The notes under the pieces were generated by a model that ran no database searches, had not been told where the DNA came from, and worked only from the letters and a program-made list of their open reading frames with translations. From Cellvibrionaceae bacterium (GTDB lineage: Bacteria > Pseudomonadota > Gammaproteobacteria > Pseudomonadales > Cellvibrionaceae), in the NCBI GenBank assembly GCA_021151825.1, contig JAGKWQ010000014.1:37995-101994 (forward strand): a stretch of 64,000 bases of DNA, written 5' to 3'. Shown one piece after another: positions 53,349 through 61,192 of the stretch (position 1 is its first letter; each line of letters opens with the position of its first letter). Position numbers and translations under genes: made by a program.

Positions 53349-55328
53349 ATGCCTTCTTCTATTACCAGGTCTTCCCGTGCAAATGTTTTTGGCCCATACA
53401 TTTATTTGGTACGTATGGCGGTTTTATCATTAGTAGTGTTAAGTATTAGCCGAATAGCGCTTGTGGGTTGGAATTATGAGCGGGTGGCGGCCACCGGAAA
53501 TCTTGGCAGCATTTTTTTCCAGGGCGTGAGAGCAGACATCATTCTTATTTGCTTATGGCTTTTAATACCTGTGCTATGTTTACCCCTGTTTGCATGGAGC
53601 CGCTGGGCAACAATCTGGTTTAAGGGAACTTATACATGGTGTCTCATCGGGTTGATCAGCATCTTGTTTATGGAGCTGGCAACGCCAGCATTCCTGATGC
53701 AATTTGATACCAGACCCAATCGATTATTCATTGAGTATTTAAAATATCCGCAAGAAGTTCTATCAACCTTATGGCATGGATTCAGGGTGCCATTTATTGG
53801 CGGTTTATTATTAACGGTATTATTAGGATATGTACTTCATTATTTTCTACGTTTGCCAACACCCTCTTTAACTTTATGGTCCCCGGCAAAAAATTTGTTA
53901 GTGTGGCCACTGGTTTTTGTTGCAGTATTCATGGGAATCCGCTCCACAACCGCTCACCGACCTGCGAATCCCGCTTTGTTTGCGATTACCGGCGATTCAA
54001 TGGTGAACTCATTGATCATCAATTCCGGCTACTCAGTTCTTTATGCGCTTTACAGCATGAAACATGAAGCTCGCTCCAGTGAGATTTATGGAAAATTATC
54101 TGTGGACGAGATGCTTCAATATAGCCTTGATTGGCCGTGGCTAAGCACTTATCGATTTAATAATTCTGAATATCCAACCCTCCATCATCAAACCGCTGCG
54201 TTTACGCGCGATAAGCCCTTAAATTTGGTTATCATTCTGCAAGAAAGTATGGGAGCTACATTTGTTAAATCGCTGGGCGGTGTTGCAGTAACGCCAGAGC
54301 TGGAAAAGTTAGCAGGGGAGGGAATATGGTTTGAACGTTTGTACGCTACCGGAACTCGTTCTGTACGCGGGATTGAGGCTGTGGTTTCAGGTTTTCCACC
54401 TACGCCAGCACAAAGCGTGGTGAAATTATCCAACAGCCAAAATAATTTTGCGACGATTGCATCTGTGCTTCAATCTGCCGGATACCAAACCCAATTTATT
54501 TATGGTGGTGAAGCGCACTTCGACAACATGCGCGGTTTTTTTACCAACAATGGATTTCAGGATATTGTTGATATCAAGAAAATCACCAATCCGGTTTTTG
54601 TTGCAAGTTGGGGCGCAAGTGACGAAGATCTTTTTAACACTGCACAACAGGAGCTAGATGCTCTTCACAAAACAGGAAAACCATTTTTTAGTTTGATTTT
54701 CACCTCAAGTAATCACGAGCCTTTTGAATTCCCGGATAATCGGATAACGTTATTCGAGCAACCCAAAAATACAGCCAACAATGCGGTTAAATATGCTGAC
54801 TGGGCTATGGGGCGTTTTATCGAACGAGCCAAAAAAAGTGATTATTGGGAAAATACAGTTTTTCTGATCGTGGCTGACCACGACAACCGTGTTTACGGCA
54901 ACAACCTTATTCCCGTTGAAAAATTTCAAATACCGGGTTTGATTCTTGGTGCAGACATACAGCCATCAAGAATATCGACACTAAGCAGTCAAATCGATTT
55001 AGCTCCCACATTATTATCCTTAATGGGAATTTCAACATGTCATCCAATGATCGGACGTGATTTTGCGAGTGACTCAGCAAGTACTGGTCGTGCCATTTTA
55101 CAATTCGAAGATTACTTCGCATTAATGGAGCAAGAAAAAATCACTATTTTAAAGCCCGATCAAACAGCAGTTATCGCGCACTATAACGAGTACAAGAAAA
55201 GCCTGGATATTTCAGGGAATGCATCTACAACTGAAATGAAAAGGGCGCTTGCACATGTGCAGCTTCCATCCTATTTATACCGCGAGCGACGTTATCCTAA
55301 TATTCCTGATTGTTCACCTGGCAAATAA
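53349..55328 (+). CDS. LTA-synthase/phosphoglycerol-transferase-like membrane sulfatase-fold enzyme
   Basis: The 659-residue protein has about five N-terminal helices (to about 205), then an extracytoplasmic sulfatase-fold domain. LVIILQESMGATFV gives the metal Glu, and GTRSVRGIEAVVSGFPP holds the nucleophile Thr. IYGGEAHFDNM, SNHEPFEFP and VADHDNRVYGN are further family marks. It belongs to the LTA synthase/MdoB group that transfers phosphoglycerol, or related head groups, to glycans or lipids. Two PmrA boxes upstream suggest that its product is part of the same envelope-charge programme as eptA. The exact acceptor is unknown. Confidence 0.9.
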   Translation: MPSSITRSSRANVFGPYIYLVRMAVLSLVVLSISRIALVGWNYERVAATGNLGSIFFQGVRADIILICLWLLIPVLCLPLFAWSRWATIWFKGTYTWCLIGLISILFMELATPAFLMQFDTRPNRLFIEYLKYPQEVLSTLWHGFRVPFIGGLLLTVLLGYVLHYFLRLPTPSLTLWSPAKNLLVWPLVFVAVFMGIRSTTAHRPANPALFAITGDSMVNSLIINSGYSVLYALYSMKHEARSSEIYGKLSVDEMLQYSLDWPWLSTYRFNNSEYPTLHHQTAAFTRDKPLNLVIILQESMGATFVKSLGGVAVTPELEKLAGEGIWFERLYATGTRSVRGIEAVVSGFPPTPAQSVVKLSNSQNNFATIASVLQSAGYQTQFIYGGEAHFDNMRGFFTNNGFQDIVDIKKITNPVFVASWGASDEDLFNTAQQELDALHKTGKPFFSLIFTSSNHEPFEFPDNRITLFEQPKNTANNAVKYADWAMGRFIERAKKSDYWENTVFLIVADHDNRVYGNNLIPVEKFQIPGLILGADIQPSRISTLSSQIDLAPTLLSLMGISTCHPMIGRDFASDSASTGRAILQFEDYFALMEQEKITILKPDQTAVIAHYNEYKKSLDISGNASTTEMKRALAHVQLPSYLYRERRYPNIPDCSPGK

Positions 55329-55513
55329 AAAGCAGTAGACCGTGCTCACCAGTGCTAACGTTAACCATATCTGGAATTTACTCGGCCATATAACGTCGCC
55401 TTACAGCCGAACTTGCAGCATGTGGCAGGTAATTCAGCGCTTGGCGGAATGTCTGCAATTCTTGGAATACGTTTGCATTTTCAAATTACATCGTATTTAG
55501 GAGAGTGGTTATT
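55329..55513 (+). other. Gap between the LTA-synthase-like gene and the COG4705 pseudogene
   Basis: No intact gene is present. A short frame near 55410-55500 reads HVAGNSALGGMSAILGIRLHF, which looks protein-like but is too short and lacks a start, so it may be debris of an unrecognised gene. No clear terminator is seen. Confidence 0.35.
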
Positions 55514-56151
55514 GTGCATACGCAAAATAATCTAGCTAAAGTGCCCGAAGTAACATTTGTTTTTTGGGTTGTAAAAATACTTGCAACCACGCTTGGTGAA
55601 ACCGGTGGTGATATTGGTTCACGATCATAGCTACCACAACTGTAGGCACAACACTTGCTGATTTCACTACTCGCTCAGTTGGCATCGGCTATCCAGGTGG
55701 CTCGACACTACTTATGCTATTGCTGCTGGCGTCTTTGTTTATCTGGTACCGAACAGAAGGCACAATAGCTGTAAATTCAGTCAGCTTGCCACGGGTCGAA
55801 GTTTTTTACTGGATTACAATTATGCTCTCACAAACATTAGGTACTGCGCTTGGTGACTGGTGCGCGGATTCTTTAGAGTTTGGTTACCTCGGAAGTGCAA
55901 TCATCTTTGGTTCTATGCTGGCAGGAATTGCGTTAGCGTATTTCTTTACAGGACTATCCCACACTGCATTGTTTTGGGCAGCCTTCATTCTGACTCGCCC
56001 ACTAGGAGCAGTTGTTGGTGATTTTCTTGATAAGCCTCTGGATCACGGTGGCCTGGAACTGAGCAGATACTGGGCATCGGCGGCACTTTTGCTGGCAATT
56101 TTAGCGTTTATCTTTCTTTTTAAACCAAGGGCTGCAAGCAAGTTGCACTAA
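55514..56151 (+). pseudogene. Broken COG4705-type integral membrane protein gene
   Basis: The N-terminal piece (GTG 55514 to TAG 55628-55630) reads LAKVPEVTFVFWVVKILATT then LGETGGDIGS, the conserved start of COG4705 membrane proteins. Right after the stop, in another frame, the protein resumes as IATTTVGTTLADFTTRSVGIGYPGG and runs on through ILTRPLGAVVGDFLDKPLDHGG to 56151. About 50 middle residues are missing between the two pieces. A deletion with frame change has therefore inactivated the gene. The downstream part alone is open for 145 residues and could mislead an annotator. The original function is uncharacterised. Confidence 0.8.
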
Positions 56152-56175
56152 GCAAAAGTATTTGGCCAAGCGATT

Positions 56176-56197
56176 GGGGTAACCCTCAAGTTACCCC
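56176..56197 (+). repeat. Perfect stem-loop just outside the prophage end
   Basis: GGGGTAAC-CCTCAA-GTTACCCC is an 8-bp perfect stem with a 6-base loop, 24 bases after the pseudogene stop. No T-run follows, so it is an imperfect terminator. It could also be part of the recombination region, as it ends 6 bases before the dif-like core. Confidence 0.6.
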
Positions 56198-56203
56198 ATG
56201 GTA

Positions 56204-56231
56204 ATTTCGCATAATGTAGAATGCGGCGCCG
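56204..56231 (+). other. Candidate dif-like/XerCD attachment site at the prophage left end
   Basis: ATTTCGCATAA-TGTAGA-ATGCGGCGCCG aligns with the gammaproteobacterial dif layout. The XerC arm TCGCATAA and the first four central bases TGTA match dif (known from memory as ...CGCATAA-TGTATA-TTATGTTAAAT) without gaps, but the XerD arm does not match. Hybrid sites of this kind occur at junctions of integrative elements that exploit XerCD. The position is right: host pseudogene on the left, phage repressor on the right, and no integrase gene seen. Confidence 0.4.
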
Positions 56232-56302
56232 ACTTAAAGTAAAAATAAGGCATTGAAATCAATAAGATGCGAGTCATATTTAAACGACGCTATGTCATCA
56301 AA

Positions 56303-56692
56303 TTAAACTGAAAGGCTTGTTAGCTGCGCCAAAATCCCTTCATTGAGCAAGCCCGCTGCAATCACGGCAAATGCGGCAATTGATGCAGTTTTTCTGGGGT
56401 CAAACTTGTCTGTGATGTTTACCAGGAGGTCGTAAGCGGGGCTGTTAAATGACCGCTCGGCGGCGAGACTCAGAATAATGAACTCTGCGGGAAAATTAAG
56501 TATTTCTGCGGCTTTCAGCCCTTGTTCATCGGTCAGTGATCCACCTTGATGGCGAAGTTTATAGATTCGTTGGGTAGGGACATTAAGTTCCTTTGCGGTC
56601 TTGTAATCACTCCCTAATTTATCCTTGAGCAAATCTAGCAAGTCTCTTGTACTAACCATTCCGGCGTGCTCCGCTTTAGAACTTTTAGTCAT
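56303..56692 (-). CDS. Phage repressor-like HTH protein (DUF3693-like)
   Basis: The protein is 129 residues when started at ATG 56692, which has GGAG 6 bases upstream; a longer frame lacks such a site. The segment STRDLLDLLKDKLGSDYKTAKELNVPTQRIYKLRHQGGSLTDEQGLKAAEILNF is a helix-turn-helix of the kind seen in DUF3693 regulators of filamentous and related phages. A hydrophobic C-terminal helix (IAAFAVIAAGLLNEGILAQL) suggests membrane association or oligomerisation. It is divergent from the whole phage operon, the classic position for a lysogeny repressor. Confidence 0.75.
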   Translation of the reverse strand: MTKSSKAEHAGMVSTRDLLDLLKDKLGSDYKTAKELNVPTQRIYKLRHQGGSLTDEQGLKAAEILNFPAEFIILSLAAERSFNSPAYDLLVNITDKFDPRKTASIAAFAVIAAGLLNEGILAQLTSLSV

Positions 56693-56786
56693 TTTAGTCT
56701 CCCATTGCATCTGATCGATAGAATTCCGAAGGATTGCATAAACCCATCGATTGCATATCATTTAAAACGTACCCCGTTGGTGCATC

Positions 56787-56854
56787 GGGGGCGGTGGGTG
56801 AACCAGCGTAGCGAACCGGCATTTGTCCCAGGCTGCGGGCTGATCACCGCCCCC
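56787..56854. promoter_or_regulatory. Inverted repeat in the divergent phage promoter region
   Basis: GGGGGCGGTG (56787-56796) and CACCGCCCCC (56845-56854) form a perfect 10-bp inverted repeat around 48 bases of GC-rich sequence. It lies between the repressor and the first early gene. It could be a paired operator for the repressor, or a long stem in single-stranded or folded phage DNA. Confidence 0.6.
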
Positions 56855-56896
56855 TCCCTCTGACGGGTACTTAACCAGTCAACTAACGGGGCGACT

Positions 56897-57112
56897 ATGC
56901 AAACGTTCACATGTACTACGGCTGAATTAAATTCGCCGGAATTCCTGCGCCTAATGGCGCTAGCCACTGCCAAAGAAAATCAACGTTTGGCAAAACTCAA
57001 TGCAGCGCGTCGCGCGCTTTCTCTCTGCAATCGTCTCAAGCCTGGGGCGAGCAAAACCAAAAACCGCTCTCGCATTTTTCGCGCACTCAATTCACTGAGG
57101 GCGGCGGCATGA
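56897..57112 (+). CDS. Small basic phage protein, unknown
   Basis: The 71-residue protein starts at ATG behind GGGG. It begins with TCTTAELNSPEFLRLMALATAKENQRLAKLNAARRAL, predicted mostly helical, and continues strongly basic (KPGASKTKNRSRIFRAL). It is the first gene of the rightward operon and overlaps the methylase-like gene by 4 bases. A DNA- or RNA-binding early role would fit its charge, but no family is recognised. Confidence 0.7.
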   Translation: MQTFTCTTAELNSPEFLRLMALATAKENQRLAKLNAARRALSLCNRLKPGASKTKNRSRIFRALNSLRAAA

Positions 57113-57666
57113 AGGTACTAGTTGCGTGTGAATATTCAGGGCGCGTGCGTGATGCATTTATTGCGTTAGGTCATGACGCAATGTCGTGCGATTTGCTCCC
57201 TACTGATTCGGAAGGGCCGCACTATCAGGGTGATGTACGGGACCTGTTGGGGCAGGGGTGGGATTTGATGATTGCTCATCCTCCATGCACTGATTTAGCT
57301 GTATCGGGTGCGCGCCACTTTGCCGCAAAAATTGCCGATGGACGCCAGCAAGCATCGTTAGATTTTGTCCGTGAATTGCTCGATGCTCCCATTGAAAAAA
57401 TTGCGCTGGAAAATCCTATTAGCATTATCAGTTCAAAAATTCGTAAGCCTGACCAGATTATTCAGCCGTGGCAATTTGGTCACGGTGAAACAAAAGCGAC
57501 GTGTCTCTGGTTAAAAAACCTGCCTCCATTGGTTCCCACTGACATTGTGGATGGTCGAGAAAACCGCATTCACAGAATGCCGCCAAGTGCTGATCGTTGG
57601 AAAAAGCGCTCCACCACTTTTTTAGGAATTGCTGCGGCTATGGCCGCACAGTGGGGTGCGGCATGA
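57109..57666 (+). CDS. Phage DNA cytosine-methyltransferase-like protein
   Basis: The 185-residue protein begins MKVLVACEYSGRVRDAFIALGHDAMSCDL, a SAM-type Rossmann start common to a phage family annotated as DNA methylase. HPPCTDLAVSGARHF near 61 carries the PPC motif of cytosine-C5 enzymes, and ALENPISIISSKI near 103 corresponds to the ENP motif. It is much shorter than a full C5 methylase and lacks a target-recognition domain, as is usual in this phage family. It may modify phage DNA against host restriction. It overlaps genes on both sides by 4 bases. Confidence 0.8.
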   Translation: MKVLVACEYSGRVRDAFIALGHDAMSCDLLPTDSEGPHYQGDVRDLLGQGWDLMIAHPPCTDLAVSGARHFAAKIADGRQQASLDFVRELLDAPIEKIALENPISIISSKIRKPDQIIQPWQFGHGETKATCLWLKNLPPLVPTDIVDGRENRIHRMPPSADRWKKRSTTFLGIAAAMAAQWGAA

Positions 57667-57875
57667 TCAATGTCGATATTTGTAACGTTGGAACGGTTGG
57701 CGTGGGTTATTCGCGTTTGTCGATTCACCCTGATCTTAAGTGTGAAATGGCAACTCTGGACTTACGTTTTGGTGATGACTCCGTGTCACTTCGCTTTAAT
57801 TCGTGCGCGGCAATGATTGAATTTTGCAAGGCTCATAACTTCCCGTATAGAGATGATCGGGGGGTGTTGGAATGA
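57663..57875 (+). CDS. Small phage protein, unknown
   Basis: The 70-residue protein starts at ATG 57663, overlapping the methylase-like stop (ATGA), and overlaps the next gene by 4 bases. The sequence INVDICNVGTVGVGYSRLSI and LDLRFGDDSVSLRFNSCAAM suggests a compact, mostly beta-strand domain. No family is recognised. Tight packing in the early operon is the main evidence that it is real. Confidence 0.7.
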   Translation: MINVDICNVGTVGVGYSRLSIHPDLKCEMATLDLRFGDDSVSLRFNSCAAMIEFCKAHNFPYRDDRGVLE

Positions 57876-58102
57876 GTGATCGCACTGAGAAAAAAGCCGC
57901 AACTAGACAGCGCGTGACCTGGATTTTGTTGCGCTTGAATAAATGTTCGTTCTGTGGCGGTTTGCCAGAAGTTGAGGATCGCCGGTACATCCAAAAGGAC
58001 GGGCGCGGTGGGGTAACTATCAAGTGTGGTAATCAGTGCTGCCGTATTATTTGCCGTAGTAGTTTTACTCTGGCTGTACGCGCCTGGAATAGGGGTGGAT
58101 GA
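57872..58102 (+). CDS. Lar-like zinc-ribbon phage protein
   Basis: The 76-residue protein has CSFCGG at about 26-31, a Cys pair (CGNQCC) near 53 and the ending FTLAVRAWNRGG. The layout C-x2-CGG ... C ... A-x-x-AWN-R is that of the Lar family (restriction alleviation proteins, named from Rac prophage Lar) and similar phage zinc ribbons. Lar modulates type I restriction. Placed beside a DNA-methylase-like gene, it may help the phage genome avoid restriction. The family call rests on motif spacing only. Confidence 0.7.
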   Translation: MSDRTEKKAATRQRVTWILLRLNKCSFCGGLPEVEDRRYIQKDGRGGVTIKCGNQCCRIICRSSFTLAVRAWNRGG

Positions 58103-58103
58103 T

Positions 58104-58388
58104 ATGAGTGCAGCGCAGAAACATGCGGCGGCGATAATGGCCGCTGCAAATAATCAGTTAACTCCTGAGCAATCGCGTCACGTTTTTTTAGCGGTGTCAT
58201 CACTGGTTATGTCGGCGCGTGACGCTGAGCAAATGGCATTTATGTTGATGGCTGGAACTGGGCAAGCGCGCGAAGTTGCCGAATTTAACCAATTTATGCG
58301 TGACCACTTGAAGCGCGTGCATGAGCAATTGAAGTTCATCGGCGGCGTTTTGAATGGGCCTAAAGTGGAGGCGACGGACGCGCAATGA
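58104..58388 (+). CDS. Small helical phage protein, unknown
   Basis: About 94 residues from ATG 58104, with GGTGGATG upstream. An upstream extension of this frame lies inside the Lar-like gene and is unlikely. The sequence is Ala/Gln/Met-rich and strongly helical (AAQKHAAAIMAAANNQLTPEQ, VSSLVMSARDAEQMAFMLMAG). It probably forms a helical bundle. It overlaps the next small membrane gene by 4 bases. No family is recognised. Confidence 0.65.
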   Translation: MSAAQKHAAAIMAAANNQLTPEQSRHVFLAVSSLVMSARDAEQMAFMLMAGTGQAREVAEFNQFMRDHLKRVHEQLKFIGGVLNGPKVEATDAQ

Positions 58389-58492
58389 GAAATTTTATTT
58401 TGGCTGTGGTTGCTGCGGTGATCGTTGTGTTTGCGGTTGCTATCGTTGCTTACGTTCTTTGGTTGCCAATCGCGGCGATAGGTAAGCTGTGA
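58385..58492 (+). CDS. 35-residue single-span membrane protein
   Basis: ATG 58385 to TGA 58490-58492 encodes a peptide that is almost wholly one hydrophobic helix (ILAVVAAVIVVFAVAIVAYV), ending in PIAAIGKL. The start overlaps the previous stop, and the stop overlaps the replication gene start, both as ATGA. Such strict coupling argues that this tiny gene is translated. It may be a virion-membrane or lysis-related peptide. Confidence 0.7.
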   Translation: MRNFILAVVAAVIVVFAVAIVAYVLWLPIAAIGKL

Positions 58493-59928
58493 TGACCATC
58501 TGTTACCTGACTCCGTCTGATCGCACAGAAGTAATTCCTCCGCCACTAATAAGGCCGCCTAAAAAGCGGCCTGAGTTTAATGGCCGTGATGTTATTTCCG
58601 CTGCTGAATTTCAACGTTTACCCGCTCATGAAAAAGCGGGTTTTTTGTTGGCTCACGATAAAGGTTTTTATTTTCGCAAATGGTCGCCGCGCGACTCGCG
58701 ACGCGAAGCGGCGCATAGGCTTGTCGAGGCGTCGAAAAGTCCGACACACGAAAATGATCAATTAGGTATTAGTGAGATGTTGAGCCAACGCGGTGCTAAA
58801 AAAATTGCAGAATCCTGCGAGTACATGAGCATTAAGCAGGGCGGATATAGAACATTTGCAACTGCAACATTTGATCAGGATGTGCGTGCAATGTTGAAGC
58901 GTGAGAAATATCAAAAAGTTGCTAGCCGCGTTAATCCGGATGGCACTGAATGGACGGAAATTGCATTAAAGCCAGTGACCACAATTCAGCGTGAAGTGTC
59001 GCGATTTATGGATGCAATGCAAAAGATGTATCAGCGTGGGTGGTTCACAAGCGACGGAAAATCTATCAAGGGTTCGGCTAAGGGGTTGTGTTACTGCTGG
59101 GTTGCTGAAGTGCCAACGAATGAGCGTGGAGAGGAAAATCCTCACGTACATTTTTTAATGAATTGGCGTGTTCCTTACTGGCTCTTTGATGATTGGGCTA
59201 GACGCATTGAGTCGATGTGGGGGAATGGCACCGTGCACCTGGAAAAAATTAAGGATGTGGCTTGTGCTGGTGCGTATATGGCAAAAGCGGCGGGGTATTT
59301 ATCGAAGGCTGCGGGGGATGATAGTCAAGGTGAAGTGCGGGGGAATCGCTACGGTATTAGTGCTCCTGCTCGCGCGCCGTCCTGGGTGTCGGTTGGTTGG
59401 GGTCAGTTGCATTCAATGGGTCAAATCATTGCGGATGTGTATGACCATTTAACCTTGAAATACGGCGCGGATTATCAACGGCGTAAGCGGTTAAAAGCTG
59501 AACTGGATGCAACTCCAAAGGACAATAAAACTTTACGCCAGGAAATTGGTGAAAAGTTGCAAGCGGTACGCAAAAAATTAAATGCGTTGCCGATTCGTTG
59601 CAATAAATATCAAGTGATTTTAAAAGGCCAAACAGTTGCCGGTTTATTTCTCACCTGGGCAAAGGGTGAGAAGGTTTCCAGGCCTGAATGGTTGCCAGAA
59701 TTGCCGAAGGAATTTGCGTGGCAAGCAGGTAAAGAGCCTACGGCGGCGGACAGTATTTATTTCCGCAAGCTGAAGGAAAAATTCCAATGGCTTAAGCGCT
59801 GTCGGCATGCATGGACTGATTCCATGTTGTCGTCATTGGTTGAGCAATGGGAATCACTCAAAGCTGATGCATTGAGTGCGTATGAGTCCTGGTCATCTTG
59901 GACTTGTGTCAATAACTGTACGGAGTGA
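58492..59928 (+). CDS. Rolling-circle replication initiator (HUH, two-tyrosine superfamily I)
   Basis: About 478 residues from ATG 58492. The metal-binding HUH motif is His218-Val-His220 in NPHVHFLM. The nicking motif is AYMAKAAGYLSK with Tyr262 and Tyr269 flanked by Lys265 and Lys272. Two tyrosines place it with the phiX174 A, P2 A and PM2 P12 group, which nicks and religates during rolling-circle replication. GNRYGISAPAR after the nicking motif is also family-typical. The C-terminal region (about 330-478) is helical and may bind DNA. It overlaps the small membrane gene before it. Replication of the circular genome is its expected role. Confidence 0.9.
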   Translation: MTICYLTPSDRTEVIPPPLIRPPKKRPEFNGRDVISAAEFQRLPAHEKAGFLLAHDKGFYFRKWSPRDSRREAAHRLVEASKSPTHENDQLGISEMLSQRGAKKIAESCEYMSIKQGGYRTFATATFDQDVRAMLKREKYQKVASRVNPDGTEWTEIALKPVTTIQREVSRFMDAMQKMYQRGWFTSDGKSIKGSAKGLCYCWVAEVPTNERGEENPHVHFLMNWRVPYWLFDDWARRIESMWGNGTVHLEKIKDVACAGAYMAKAAGYLSKAAGDDSQGEVRGNRYGISAPARAPSWVSVGWGQLHSMGQIIADVYDHLTLKYGADYQRRKRLKAELDATPKDNKTLRQEIGEKLQAVRKKLNALPIRCNKYQVILKGQTVAGLFLTWAKGEKVSRPEWLPELPKEFAWQAGKEPTAADSIYFRKLKEKFQWLKRCRHAWTDSMLSSLVEQWESLKADALSAYESWSSWTCVNNCTE

Positions 59929-59933
59929 AAAAA

Positions 59934-60122
59934 ATGTTTGGTCGTTATAAAAAATTCACGCTGAAAAAAAACCTGCGTAATCCGGAAATTGAAAAGGGTA
60001 CGGCTGGTTTTATTCTTCGTGAACCTGATGCGAACAATGAAACTTTTGGTGTTCGCATTTGTGGCATTGACCTGGATTTGCGTCCGGAATTTGTCGAGGT
60101 GGAAAGTGTCGCGGCTGCTTAA
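59934..60122 (+). CDS. Small basic phage protein after the replication gene
   Basis: The protein is 62 residues from ATG 59934, for which GGAG lies 8 bases upstream and inside the end of the replication gene. The N-terminal FGRYKKFTLKKNLRNPEIEKG is basic; the rest (FGVRICGIDLDLRPEFVEVE) looks like a small beta domain. Its end overlaps the next gene by 17 bases. No family is recognised. A role in DNA binding is possible from charge alone. Confidence 0.65.
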   Translation: MFGRYKKFTLKKNLRNPEIEKGTAGFILREPDANNETFGVRICGIDLDLRPEFVEVESVAAA

Positions 60123-60312
60123 AGCGGCTAAAGAACTGGAAACTGAGGCTCGCGCCAATCTGGCAAAAGTGCCAGCTATGGCGCGGGTCGTTTATCCGGA
60201 TTATGTGAAAGCTGCTGAAAGCTTTTGTGTTCGGCTTTCTCAATTGGTTGAGGAAATCGATAAGGTAGACGATTACATATATTCGCAAACCGGTAAGGGT
60301 TTACCAGATTAA
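60106..60312 (+). CDS. Small coiled-coil phage protein (GTG start)
   Basis: GTG 60106 is chosen because GAGG lies 6 bases upstream and the frame before it is the shadow of the preceding gene. The 68 residues are predicted helical with heptad-like spacing (LLKAAKELETEARANLAKV, FCVRLSQLVEEIDKVDDYIY). The start lies within the preceding gene, as is common in this phage. Function unknown. Confidence 0.65.
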   Translation: MSRLLKAAKELETEARANLAKVPAMARVVYPDYVKAAESFCVRLSQLVEEIDKVDDYIYSQTGKGLPD

Positions 60313-60345
60313 TTAATTTGCCTTGACTTGTCGGGAGACACTCAG

Positions 60346-60786
60346 ATGGCGAAAGCATCATACCTCGGGCTAATCACATGCCCGATGTGTGGCAATGAAA
60401 ATGCCACCGTTCATAAACAGGAAACCGGCACAAAAAAGGGCCGTTTGTATTTCCGTTGTTACGAAACTATCAATGGTTCCGCAATGCGTTGCGGGACTAT
60501 TCAATGCATCGGGCCAACTGGCCAGACCTTCATAAATTCAAATCTGCGGCCTATAGGCCAGGAAGTGTCACCAGCACCGGCCATTGAGCCGCCCCAGCCT
60601 ATAGGTCAACCCGATCCAGTAGAGCCGCCAAAAGTGGAGCCGGAAATACAGCCGGAGCCAATCAGCGAGCCTATAGGCGATCCGGAGCCAGAAATTCAAC
60701 CAGAACCGATTAGCGAGCCTGCGCCTGTGCAAAAAAAGCTTGGGTTATGGGGCTATTTAACCCAGGAGAAAAAACATGCTGGATAA
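60346..60786 (+). CDS. Phage protein with N-terminal zinc ribbon and Pro/Glu repeat tail
   Basis: About 146 residues from ATG 60346 behind GGGAGA. Residues about 12-53 hold CPMC, then RCYE and RCGT, a four-Cys zinc ribbon with Ogr/topoisomerase-like character. Residues about 75-132 are low-complexity repeats of PEPISEP, PIG and PEIQPEP, acidic and extended. The last residues (KLGLWGYLTQEKK) are conserved-looking. A zinc ribbon of this kind could be a late-gene activator. The repeat tract is unusual and also carries the CCTATAGG sites noted separately. It overlaps the next gene by 11 bases. Confidence 0.7.
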   Translation: MAKASYLGLITCPMCGNENATVHKQETGTKKGRLYFRCYETINGSAMRCGTIQCIGPTGQTFINSNLRPIGQEVSPAPAIEPPQPIGQPDPVEPPKVEPEIQPEPISEPIGDPEPEIQPEPISEPAPVQKKLGLWGYLTQEKKHAG

Positions 60787-61192
60787 AGACCAGGAAAAAG
60801 ATTTCAACAAATTGGAGAGCCAAGCGGCCCAGGATGAATTTGTCCCGACCATCGAAAACGCTCCTGCACCGGTAAAGGCGCCCAGCGCTGCCGCCCAACA
60901 ATTCGCCGGATATGTGGTGATGGGTGCGACGGTTGTTTGCGGTGTGATGGCAAGCAAGCGTGGCCAGCATTGGTTACTCACTGAGGGCGAAACCGCCGAA
61001 TTGCATCTTGCCATCGCCAGGGTGGCGGAAAAGTACGTTTCCATCGATCTCAATAACCCGCTGTATGCACTCGCGGCAACTGTAGGTGCAATTGTGGTGC
61101 CTCGCCTCGCGGTTGAGTTCATGAACGCTGATAAAAAACCAGGGGAGCGGCCTATAGATGGCGATCAATCAAAACACGAAGTGGCCGAATAG
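60776..61192 (+). CDS. Phage membrane protein with two predicted helices
   Basis: The 138-residue protein has an acidic N terminus (LDKDQEKDFNKLESQAAQDEF), a first hydrophobic helix near 43-60 (FAGYVVMGATVVCGVMA), a loop, and a second near 93-110 (LYALAATVGAIVVPRLAV). It overlaps the ATPase gene by 35 bases. Its position just before the packaging ATPase suggests a virion membrane protein or packaging-vertex component, but no family is recognised. Confidence 0.7.
   Translation: MLDKDQEKDFNKLESQAAQDEFVPTIENAPAPVKAPSAAAQQFAGYVVMGATVVCGVMASKRGQHWLLTEGETAELHLAIARVAEKYVSIDLNNPLYALAATVGAIVVPRLAVEFMNADKKPGERPIDGDQSKHEVAE

Noticed and set aside
58026..58103. Upstream extension giving a hydrophobic N terminus to the 58104 gene
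   Set aside because: It overlaps most of the end of the Lar-like gene and has only a TTG start; ATG 58104 with an adjacent purine-rich site is preferred.
60541..60730. Pro/Glu repeats considered as a CRISPR or DNA repeat array
   Set aside because: Units are short, irregular and in frame, so they are protein repeats; no spacers of constant length exist.
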